From positions 62,001 through 126,000 of the forward strand of contig JANQPT010000040.1 of the NCBI GenBank assembly GCA_028285345.1: a stretch of 64,000 nucleotides of DNA, given 5' to 3'. Made by a program: the position numbers and the translations under genes. Shown one piece after another: positions 46,294 through 54,032 of the stretch. Below the pieces are notes generated by a model, which ran no database searches, was not told where the DNA came from, and saw only the letters and a list, made by a program, of their open reading frames with translations. This DNA is from Planctomycetales bacterium. Lineage in GTDB: Bacteria > Planctomycetota > Planctomycetia > Planctomycetales > Planctomycetaceae. Within the stretch, counting starts at the first letter, position 1; each line of letters begins with the position of its first letter.

Positions 46294-47667
46294 ATGCTCA
46301 CTGCCGGCCGATTACGCACCAAACATTGCTCCGGGATCTCCCGCCGCGAACTGTTGCGCGTTGGATCGCTGGGCGCGCTGGGGCTTTCACTTGGCGACTT
46401 GCTCCGGCTGGAAGCGAACGCCGAGGTTCGTCCCGACGCGGCGGCCAAATCGGTGATTCTTCTCTGGCTGTGGGGCGGGCCCAGCCATCTCGACACGTTT
46501 GATCTCAAACCGCACGCTCCGACCGAATATCGCGGTCCGTACAGCCCGATCGCCACCAATGTGCCCGGCATCGACATCTGCGAGATGCTGCCTCAAATCG
46601 CCCGCCGTGCGGACAAGTACTCAATCATCCGCTCGCTGCATTGCGATTCCAACGACCACGGCATCGCCGGCACGATTGGCCTGACGGGCGACAAAACCGG
46701 CGCGATCAGCCTGGGCGGGCAGACGCTCGTCGGCGATTTGCGGCCGGCGCACGGAGCGGTCGTCTCTAAGCTCTTGGGCTTCGATCCGACCATGCCGCGG
46801 TTCGTCACGCTGGGCGGACACTTGCATCAAGGCCACCGCCGCATCGCCGGCGAAGGAGGCGGAACGCTCGGCACGCTGCACGATCCGTTCCGGCTCGATT
46901 ACGACCCCGAAGCGGGTGTCAAAATCCCGCAGCTCGATCTCATCGACGGTTTGACGACCAACGGGCTCTCCTCACGCCGCGATTTGCTGGCCGCATTCGA
47001 AGGGCAATCCCGCCGTCTGGAAGAATCGTCTGAAATCGCGCAGCTTGACAGCTTCTATCAGCAGGCCTTTTCGCTGCTGACCGCTCCCGACGCCCGAAAG
47101 GTCTTTGATCTGGAGCGTGAAGATGACAAACTTCGCACCCGTTACGGCCGCTTCCGCTTCGGCCAATGCTGCCTGCTCGCGCGGCGGATGATCGAACATG
47201 GCGCGCGATTTGTGCAGGTCAATTGGTCCTCGCACGTGGAGCCGGTCGAAGATACCGGCGACGGCGGCTGGGATATGCACGATCGCAATTTCAAACAGTT
47301 CCAGGAACGGCACGCGTGGATGCTCGACCAGTCGCTCACTGCCCTGCTCGACGACATGGACGAGCGCGGCCTGCTCAAGGAGACGATCGTCGTCGCCGTC
47401 GGCGAATTCGGCCGCACGCCGAAAATCAACCATAAATCGGGACGCGACCACTGGCACCATTGTTATTCCGGCCTTGTGGCAGGGGGCGGCGTCCGCGGCG
47501 GCAACGTCGTCGGCTCCAGCGACAAACACGCCGAACATCCCGTCAGCAATCCGGTCACCCCCGCCGATCTGTTCACAACGGTCTTGGAACAAATCGGCAT
47601 CGGCACCACACAGCTAACGACTTCAGGCCTCACCCCGCTCGGTAATCCGATCGAAGAACTTGTGTAG
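46294..47667 (+). CDS. DUF1501 secreted protein with twin-arginine leader
   Basis: 457 residues. Tat motif SRRELLRVG (Arg17-Arg18) and the DUF1501 core: VILLWLWGGPSHLDTFDLKP, SIIRSLHCDSNDHGIAGT, VQVNWSSH and VGEFGRTPKINHKSGRDHW. The C-terminus ends GNPIEELV, as in many homologues. Paralogue of the gene at 35414-36724. No DUF1549/1553 partner adjoins it. ATG at 46294 with AAGGA five bases upstream; an earlier in-frame TTG at 46264 is less likely. Confidence 0.9.
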   Translation: MLTAGRLRTKHCSGISRRELLRVGSLGALGLSLGDLLRLEANAEVRPDAAAKSVILLWLWGGPSHLDTFDLKPHAPTEYRGPYSPIATNVPGIDICEMLPQIARRADKYSIIRSLHCDSNDHGIAGTIGLTGDKTGAISLGGQTLVGDLRPAHGAVVSKLLGFDPTMPRFVTLGGHLHQGHRRIAGEGGGTLGTLHDPFRLDYDPEAGVKIPQLDLIDGLTTNGLSSRRDLLAAFEGQSRRLEESSEIAQLDSFYQQAFSLLTAPDARKVFDLEREDDKLRTRYGRFRFGQCCLLARRMIEHGARFVQVNWSSHVEPVEDTGDGGWDMHDRNFKQFQERHAWMLDQSLTALLDDMDERGLLKETIVVAVGEFGRTPKINHKSGRDHWHHCYSGLVAGGGVRGGNVVGSSDKHAEHPVSNPVTPADLFTTVLEQIGIGTTQLTTSGLTPLGNPIEELV

Positions 47668-47715
47668 GCCGGTTTGCAAACATTCTTCGGTTCCCGAACT
47701 CCAACGCTCTTCACT

Positions 47716-47864
47716 GGTTCCCAAACTCCAGTTTGGGAACCCACTTTCTCGAAGCTCCAGCTTCGAGTCGCCTGAAGAGAGTGAGGCCAACTCGTAAGTC
47801 ACATTGATCAGCATGCGAAGCAGAGCTTCGCGAAACCCCGTTACGAAACCGGAGTTTCGTAACG
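47716..47864. repeat. Cluster of four palindromes
   Basis: Four perfect hairpins within 150 bases: 47716-47741 (stem GGTTCCCAAACT, loop CC), 47748-47767 (stem CTCGAAGCT, loop CC), 47815-47831 (stem GCGAAGC, loop AGA) and 47839-47864 (stem CGTTACGAAAC, loop CGGA). They lie between the DUF1501 stop and the PD40 gene. Confidence 0.85.
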
Positions 47865-47910
47865 AGAAGTGAAGGGAGACGAGGCTCACACCGAGCCGCG
47901 CACCACGATT

Positions 47911-48801
47911 ATGCTGACATTCGCTCATCGATTCTTTCCCGTACTCTGCGGATCTCTCCTTCATCTCGTCGGAATTGCGGCTCCACTCGAAGCGGGCGAA
48001 CCGGCCGTGCAGCGGCTCACGCATGACGGCCTGCTCAAACAGCGCCCCGTCTGGTCACCCGACGGCAAGTGGCTCTGTTATGCCCGCCACAAGGGGGCGA
48101 CAATCTTTCTCTACCTCCGCTCCGCCGACGGCAAGACGGAAAAACGGCTCACAAAACGGACCGATCCGGAGTACGACGCCCACTTCTCCCCCGACGGGAA
48201 GCGGCTGGTGTTCGCGTTTGACAAGACCTCCCCCAATCAGGGAGACATGGAAGTCTATACGATCGACCTCGACGGCGAGAATCTGCAGCCTGTCGCCGTC
48301 TCCAAAGGGCTCTCTCACGAGGAGTATCCCAGTTGGTCCCCCGACGGCAAACGGATCGCGTTCTCGTCCACGCGGGACGGCAACCAGGAGATCTACACAG
48401 TTTCGCCGGACGGCAAAAACATGCAGCGAATCACCAACGACCCCGCGATCGACGAACACCCCGCCTGGTCCCCCGACGGCCGAAAACTGGCTTTCGCCAC
48501 CAACCGCTGGGGCGATTTCGAACTCGCAGTCTACGACTTCCGGATGGAAAAACTAACCCGCCTCACCGAAAGCCGCGGCCTGGACGACTACCCCGCTTGG
48601 TCCCCTGACGGCAAGAAACTTGCGTTCACAACGAACCGGACTGGGAACTTAGAGATCTTCACGATCAACCCCGACGGCACGCAGCCGACGAACGCCACGC
48701 AGAATCCGGCGATTGACAATTTTCCAAGTTGGTCGCCGGAGGGGCGGTTGACGTGGGTTTCGAATCGGGGTGGGGGATTTGATGTTTATGTGATCCAGTA
48801 G
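47911..48801 (+). CDS. Secreted PD40/TolB-like beta-propeller protein
   Basis: 296 residues. N-terminal signal peptide (to about LEAGEPA), then six PD40 repeats with motifs such as PVWSPDGKWLCYA, HFSPDGKRLVFA, PSWSPDGKRIAFSS, PAWSPDGRKLAFA, PAWSPDGKKLAFT and PSWSPEGRLTWV. This is a complete six-blade propeller like the C-terminal domain of TolB, without the TolB N-terminal domain. Probable periplasmic binding protein. ATG at 47911; a GTG at 47869 within the palindrome cluster is possible. Confidence 0.85.
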   Translation: MLTFAHRFFPVLCGSLLHLVGIAAPLEAGEPAVQRLTHDGLLKQRPVWSPDGKWLCYARHKGATIFLYLRSADGKTEKRLTKRTDPEYDAHFSPDGKRLVFAFDKTSPNQGDMEVYTIDLDGENLQPVAVSKGLSHEEYPSWSPDGKRIAFSSTRDGNQEIYTVSPDGKNMQRITNDPAIDEHPAWSPDGRKLAFATNRWGDFELAVYDFRMEKLTRLTESRGLDDYPAWSPDGKKLAFTTNRTGNLEIFTINPDGTQPTNATQNPAIDNFPSWSPEGRLTWVSNRGGGFDVYVIQ

Positions 48802-48895
48802 AACAGCCACGAATGTCGTGTATTTCGAGGTGCACTCCCCGGAATGCGCGTGACGATGAAAACTCTCCCGGACGTCGCGCACATGTGGATGTTAC

Positions 48896-48915
48896 CGGCA
48901 AGCTGACGCTTGCCG
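48896..48915. repeat. Single palindrome CGGCAAGC / GCTTGCCG
   Basis: Perfect eight-base stem with loop TGAC in the 200-base gap between the PD40 and leucine-rich-repeat genes. Looks like another dispersed palindrome family. Confidence 0.6.
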
Positions 48916-48999
48916 CTCGCCGTGTATTGATATAATTCGTAATTTCGTGAGGTTGCCCAGCCGATTCCACTCAGTGCATGCTCGATATCATCTAATTCA

Positions 49000-50049
49000 A
49001 TGCCATTTGCCTCAATTGATTTAGAACAATCGATCTTCAATTTCGAAGGCTCGATCTCATCGAAAGAGATCAAGTCTATTGTCGACAATAACGCAATTCG
49101 TAGGGTTCAGGCTTCCTCTCCTGTCAGCGACACGACTTGGCAACGACTCAATACTGAGTTGTTTGCAGGACGTCCAGACATCGAGCTCAGGGTTTATTCG
49201 TTTATCAGGGAGGAGTGCGATCTTTCGTTTGTGCGCTACATGACGAATGTTCATCACTTTGGAGCAGATTGTCTTCGAACCGTGCAGAATCTCGATGTCA
49301 TCTCAGAGATGACAAACCTGAAGTCTCTTTCAATTGGGGTTTATGAGCTTGAAAACTTCAGTGTATTAGAAGACGTTTCACCAAACCTGACCAATCTGAG
49401 CCTGCACGCAACCAAGTCGAAAAAACCAAATCTCTCCATATTAAGTCGCTTTGAGAATTTGAGAGTTTTGTACCTCGAAGGCCAACAAAAGAACATTGAA
49501 GTATTGTCACAGCTGGAAAATCTCGAAGACTTGACCCTCCGCTCTATTTCCACACCCGGTCTCGACTACTTGCCGGGATTGGCAAAACTGTGGTCTTTGG
49601 ATGTTAAACTTGGCGGCATCAAGAATATTTCTGCAATTATGGAATTGCCTTCACTGAAGTATCTTGAGCTTTGGCGAGTGCGTGGTCTCGTCGATCTTAG
49701 CGTGATTTCCAACCTTCCCAGTTTACAAAATCTCTTTTTGCAGTCGTTGCGTCATGTAACAAATGTACCGTCACTGCAAAAATGCGCGCAGCTCAGGCGG
49801 ATCGTGTTGGAGGATATGAAGGGTATGACGGAATTCGATGCTTTAGAACATGCTCCCGCGTTACAGGAATTTCTGTTGGTTAACGGCGCGACTTGTGTTC
49901 CAAGTGAATTGATTCCGGTATTGCGAAACCCCACGGTGGTTCGTGCTTCCGCCTACTTCGGCAGTGACAAGAGGAATCAGGAGTTTGCGAAGCTTGTGAC
50001 GGAGAGCGGAAAGTCGCCTTGGGAATGGACACCGTTTCAGTACTTGTAA
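49000..50049 (+). CDS. Cytoplasmic leucine-rich-repeat protein
   Basis: 349 residues, no signal peptide. Residues about 105-310 form nine irregular repeats of 21-24 residues with the N-L-x-x-L-x-L pattern: NLKSLSIGV, NLTNLSLHA, NLRVLYLEG, NLEDLTLRS, KLWSLDVKL, SLKYLELWR, SLQNLFLQS, QLRRIVLED, ALQEFLLVN. The N-terminal 100 residues are unassigned. The DNA is visibly AT-richer than its neighbours, with codons such as TTT, AAT and AAA common, which suggests transfer. Role unknown; protein binding is likely. Confidence 0.75.
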   Translation: MPFASIDLEQSIFNFEGSISSKEIKSIVDNNAIRRVQASSPVSDTTWQRLNTELFAGRPDIELRVYSFIREECDLSFVRYMTNVHHFGADCLRTVQNLDVISEMTNLKSLSIGVYELENFSVLEDVSPNLTNLSLHATKSKKPNLSILSRFENLRVLYLEGQQKNIEVLSQLENLEDLTLRSISTPGLDYLPGLAKLWSLDVKLGGIKNISAIMELPSLKYLELWRVRGLVDLSVISNLPSLQNLFLQSLRHVTNVPSLQKCAQLRRIVLEDMKGMTEFDALEHAPALQEFLLVNGATCVPSELIPVLRNPTVVRASAYFGSDKRNQEFAKLVTESGKSPWEWTPFQYL

Positions 50050-50150
50050 AATTGTTGAATATCTGTGAGGAAGAGCCGCTGAGAAGAGTTTGACCACACC
50101 CCGCGTACACACATATTCGGAACTCAAATCGCCTTCATCAAAGGCACATC

Positions 50151-50591
50151 ATGACAATTGATAGATCGGGGGAATGGTGGACCGGCAGTGATCCCGGCGA
50201 CCTCGAAGAATACCTTGAGGCGTTCACGGCTGAAGAGTATCCGATTGAACAGTTCCGCCTGGCGCGGTGTGGGTGTGGAAGCTTCGCGTTTCGCCTTGAT
50301 GCGAATCCCAATGAAGGTGCAGCGCTGCGTCAATGTCTCTCCTGCAGCAGCCGCCAATACATTTGCGATAGCCAGGAGTATTGGGAGGATGTCGAACCCG
50401 AGAGCTGGGAATGCATCGAATGCGGAACGGACCAAACGAATGTCGGAGTCGGGTTTTCACTCTACGACGATGGCAACGATATCCGTTGGCTGTATGTCGG
50501 AGTCCGATGCCTTCAATGCGGAATCCTCGGCTGTTTTGCCGGCTGGAAGATCGGATACGGACCGTCATTGCACCTAATCAACCACGTGTGA
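50151..50591 (+). CDS. Small protein with paired-cysteine zinc knuckles
   Basis: 146 residues, no name I recognise. Cysteine pairs at 40/42 (CGCG), 62/65 (CLSC), 88/91 (CIEC) and 120/123 (CLQC), with an extra Cys72, suggest two zinc ribbons. Between them GFSLYDDGNDIRWLYVGVRC is a conserved-looking core. AAAGG seven bases before the ATG. Followed 29 bases later by another small gene in the same direction. Confidence 0.7.
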   Translation: MTIDRSGEWWTGSDPGDLEEYLEAFTAEEYPIEQFRLARCGCGSFAFRLDANPNEGAALRQCLSCSSRQYICDSQEYWEDVEPESWECIECGTDQTNVGVGFSLYDDGNDIRWLYVGVRCLQCGILGCFAGWKIGYGPSLHLINHV

Positions 50592-50620
50592 ACTGTTTCT
50601 CAAATTGACAAGGGACAAAC

Positions 50621-51196
50621 ATGGCGGCATCCGGCTGGAGATACGTAATGCCGTTTGATGGCGATGCCGAGGCACTGCTCGCGGCAATTCAGCGTCAGGT
50701 GTTCGATTCCGGAGATTACCAGATTCCCTGGATCGAGCCGGAAGTCCTCGATTTGGTCGGCTTCTTCGATGTGTCACCTGAGGATCAGCCGGAATTCGTC
50801 GCTCAATACGGCATGCAGCCGCTGATTGACGTCGCGAACCGAGTTGGCCTCGAAAACACGATCGCTTGGTGCAATGAGCGCATTGAGAAGCAAGACTTCA
50901 CGCTGGATGAATTACGTGCGCTGCAGTGCATTTCGTCGAGCGGTACGCATTCGCCGCTGGATATTTGTGGCGTATCGACACGTCCCGAGAATCACGCGCT
51001 GTTTCCGCTGGCAACTGAACAGGTCGTGAGAGTCTTTGGAAAAGAGCAATTGCAGCCTGAAGACGTTTCTGGAGACCAGTACTACATCGATGAGAAAATC
51101 CCTGGCGCTTACGAACGCTGGCAAGCGGTTTATGTGCCGGTTTACTCCGGTGATTCGGTTACCCAAGCTTACGTTGAAGGGGCCAGCGGGGATTAG
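50621..51196 (+). CDS. Hypothetical protein
   Basis: 191 residues, acidic, cytoplasmic. I recognise no family. Predicted alternating helices and strands; DFTLDELRALQCISSS resembles the TLEELKELERCLSLA segment of the broken gene downstream, hinting at distant relation. AAGGGA six bases before the ATG. In line with the preceding zinc-knuckle gene. Confidence 0.65.
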   Translation: MAASGWRYVMPFDGDAEALLAAIQRQVFDSGDYQIPWIEPEVLDLVGFFDVSPEDQPEFVAQYGMQPLIDVANRVGLENTIAWCNERIEKQDFTLDELRALQCISSSGTHSPLDICGVSTRPENHALFPLATEQVVRVFGKEQLQPEDVSGDQYYIDEKIPGAYERWQAVYVPVYSGDSVTQAYVEGASGD

Positions 51197-51431
51197 CATC
51201 GGCGTGGTTGTTTAAAAAGAAGACGTGACAGCAGCACGGAGGATCGGAGCCAAAATCGGCGATTCACTGTGCGGTCGGGATACCCGCGCAGTAAATCACC
51301 CGCCGCAATTTCCATTCGTGAAGATTCGTGAAATTCGTGGCCGACAAAAACTTTTGACGAACCCCAGCCCGACCGGCTACGATCCACCAATCAAGCGTAT
51401 TCGATATACCCCCCAACACAGAGGTGCTCCT

Positions 51432-51845
51432 GTGGGTATTGGATGTTTTCCCGTTTACGACATCGACCTCCCCGATGCCGAGTACGACGGTGATGGAACA
51501 GGGTTTGCCGCGGAAGCGGAGAATCTCGATGCTATCGCGAGCAAACTGGGCGTCACACCGCTGATGGATTTCTGTGGCGGCGACGCGAGCACCGTCCTGG
51601 AATTCACCGAGTGATTCGATGAACTGCCCGAAGGTCTCGAAGACATGATCGGCGCCGGCCCGTTTTTTGAGCCGGCAGAGGGTCTGAAGACCGTTCGTGC
51701 GCTCCTCGCTGCAATCCGCGACGATAAGCAGTATTCGAGCAAGTTGCAGGAGGCGGAATACACACTCGAGGAGTTGAAGGAACTGGAACGCTGCCTATCG
51801 CTCGCGGAGCAAGCCGGAGCGAAGTTCCGTCTCGAAATCGGCTAG
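51432..51845 (+). pseudogene. Hypothetical gene interrupted by an in-frame TGA
   Basis: From a GTG at 51432 (GAGG seven bases upstream) the frame reads GIGCFPVYDIDLPDAEYDGD and on to VLEFTE. It then hits TGA at 51612-51614 and continues in the same frame, FDELPEGLEDMIGAGPFFEPAEG to FRLEIG, ending at 51845. The two parts make one coherent acidic protein of about 137 residues. A TGG tryptophan changed to TGA is the simplest reading. No selenocysteine insertion hairpin is evident after the TGA. Function unknown. Confidence 0.7.
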
Positions 51846-51942
51846 CTTTCCGGGACCGGCAAAGTCGCGTCTGTTCAGCGGAGCGCCCCGGCTTCGCCCG
51901 ACAGAATTCCGCACTCCGAACCAATCCGCCACCCTTCTTTCC

Positions 51943-51970
51943 TTGCGGGCCGATCCACGTTTGCTAGAAT
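51943..51970 (+). promoter_or_regulatory. Probable sigma-70 promoter of tRNA-Lys
   Basis: TTGCGG (51943-51948), a 16-base spacer and TAGAAT (51965-51970), about 77 bases before the tRNA. Confidence 0.5.
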
Positions 51971-52044
51971 CGCACCAGTCGATCACGACATTTCTCCAAC
52001 GGACTGGGGGAAACGTTGCCGCAATCGACAGTGACAGATACCTG

Positions 52045-52120
<76 letters not shown>

Positions 52121-52269
52121 TTTCGAAACAAAGGCGTCAGGTCGCGGTCGATCTGCGGCCGGAGAATCGCACAACGGACGTCTAGATTCTGCTACCTTCA
52201 TCGCGGCCCTGCCCGTCATTCGGATCGCCGCAGCTACGCATAGGACTTCATTCCGAGTGGGATTGGGCC

Positions 52270-52575
52270 ATGGCGGCTGAGGAGTTGTCCGAGACGCTCG
52301 TGACCTGCTGGCTGCACGTCGGATCTGGGCAATTCGAGGGGAGCGCTCAGCTATTTGAGTTTGTTCGCGGCGACCTTGAATTCTGGTTTGCGAGAGTCGT
52401 GCTACCCGAGCCGATTGTCGAGCCGCTGGTGACGGTTCAATTCACGCTTGAAGACGGGCGGAGCGGGCGCTGTTTCTTTCGTGGGATGACGATGCGCCGC
52501 GAAGGAGCGGACGTGCGCTGCTGCTGCGATGTCGTCGGCGTTACGCCGCTTGAGGCGCACGGCGGGACGTGCTGA
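52270..52575 (+). CDS. Hypothetical small protein
   Basis: 101 residues, beta-rich, no signal peptide. VTVQFTLEDGRSGRCFFRGM and VRCCCDVVGVTPL are noticeable, with four cysteines near the end. No family recognised. The ATG at 52270 has only a weak GGGATTGGG upstream. It lies convergent with the sialidase-like gene, 21 bases apart. Confidence 0.55.
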   Translation: MAAEELSETLVTCWLHVGSGQFEGSAQLFEFVRGDLEFWFARVVLPEPIVEPLVTVQFTLEDGRSGRCFFRGMTMRREGADVRCCCDVVGVTPLEAHGGTC

Positions 52576-52596
52576 TGACTTCCGCAGAGTCCACGG

Positions 52597-53844
52597 TCAT
52601 CGTTTGCCAGAGCGTTTGGTCTCGTCCCCCGCAAGCACCCAAGCCTTGTTAAACGCCGCATGCTTGATGCTCTTGCGTTCCCCGTCCGGCGTGGGCACAA
52701 AGTAGCTGTACGTGGCGTGCAAGGTGCCGTCGGCCGCCTGGATGATGGAGGGGTAGTGAAAACGCCCCTGCCCCGGTTGTTCAAGTTCCAGGTGGCGCGT
52801 CCACTTCCAGGTTGTGCCTTCATCGTCAGAAATTGAAACCGCCAAACTATGACGGCCGCGCTCGGTGTCGTTGTAGATGCAGATCCAATCGCCGTCGTTC
52901 AGGTTTGCCAACTCCAACCCCGCACCCGGATTGGGCAATTGCGGATGATCGAAAACGGTTCCCCACGTCTCTCCTCCATCCTTCGATTCGGAGACGAGCA
53001 CGCGTTTGGGCGGCGGACCGTTGTCGCGCATGTAAGTCACCAAGCTGCCGTCTTTCTTACGGGCAAAGCTGGGTTGGATGTTGCCGCCGCCGACAATTGG
53101 ATCGCTGAACCTCCAATTTTCGCCCCAATCGTCGGTCAAGGCTGCCAGTGAAAACGAAAACCCATCCGAGTACAGCCCCACAACCATCGTTTTGTCATTC
53201 AGAATGTAGGGATGCGCTCTCGTGAACCAACCGAGTCGCCGCGTTAGCTTGTCCCCGGCTTGGCCGTAGATGTGTTTCTTCCACCGCTCCACCGTATCCT
53301 GCATCCGCGGCGGAATCTGCAAAGAAGCGAGATAGGTTTCGGTCCCTTTTTTGACCTTCTGCAGGAAATCGTCTCCCGGCTTCATGTGCAGGACGCGCAT
53401 TTCGTCCCAGCGGGGTGGAGTGCCATCGGGCTGCATGTAGGTTTGGGAGGTCTTGTACTTCATCAAGGCGCTTTCCCAAGTGTGCGCCTGAATCGTCGGC
53501 CAAAGCAGCCACAACCGCTGCATCGGATCGATAATCATGCAACAGTTGGTGTCAGGAAAACCGGGCGTGTCGGCCATTTCGAAGGGTGCGGTCCAGCGGC
53601 CGGTCGCTTTGATCTTTCGCGCGCCGAGAATCTTGACGTCGTCCGCCGTCCGCTCCCCCGAGCCGTGAAACCAACAGACGAGCAGGTCGCCGTTGGGGCA
53701 CTCCACAATGCAAGATCCGTGGTTGTGCCATTTTTCCAACGGAAAGATCAACTCGGCAGAATGTTGCGGTGACTCCGCCGACGCCGGAGATGGCCCGAAT
53801 GGGAGGGTGCTGGCTAACAAGAAAATCCAAAGAATTCGACTCAT
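52597..53844 (-). CDS. Secreted exo-alpha-sialidase-like BNR propeller protein
   Basis: 415 residues. Signal peptide ends near PSPASAES. Asp-box motifs S-x-D-x-G-x-T-W are clear: SESKDGGETWGTVFD, ISDDEGTTWKW, and a weaker LTDDWGENW. The six-blade BNR fold is shared by sialidases and the planctomycete exo-sialidase-like family. NHGSCIVECPNGDLLVCWFHGSGE at the start is typical. Whether it cleaves sialic acids or another sugar cannot be told. ATG at 53844 begins the signal peptide. Confidence 0.85.
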   Translation of the reverse strand: MSRILWIFLLASTLPFGPSPASAESPQHSAELIFPLEKWHNHGSCIVECPNGDLLVCWFHGSGERTADDVKILGARKIKATGRWTAPFEMADTPGFPDTNCCMIIDPMQRLWLLWPTIQAHTWESALMKYKTSQTYMQPDGTPPRWDEMRVLHMKPGDDFLQKVKKGTETYLASLQIPPRMQDTVERWKKHIYGQAGDKLTRRLGWFTRAHPYILNDKTMVVGLYSDGFSFSLAALTDDWGENWRFSDPIVGGGNIQPSFARKKDGSLVTYMRDNGPPPKRVLVSESKDGGETWGTVFDHPQLPNPGAGLELANLNDGDWICIYNDTERGRHSLAVSISDDEGTTWKWTRHLELEQPGQGRFHYPSIIQAADGTLHATYSYFVPTPDGERKSIKHAAFNKAWVLAGDETKRSGKR

Positions 53845-54032
53845 ATCTGGTTTAACTTGGCACTGTTCCAAAAAGTTCTTCCCGCAAACGCGTTTTGGGC
53901 AAATTGTCGAACGGTTTCATCGTTTATAGACTAAACTGTTAGTTTCGCGGAAGCAAACTGCCCAGCGGACGTGTTCTTGCCGGCGGCATGGCGTCCAGCG
54001 CCCGTCTCACTCATCGTTTCAAAAGGTGCTCG

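Noticed and set aside
51609-51660. Selenocysteine at the TGA of the broken gene
   Set aside because: No hairpin with the expected position and loop follows the TGA, and the context suggests Trp; Sec machinery was not seen in the window.
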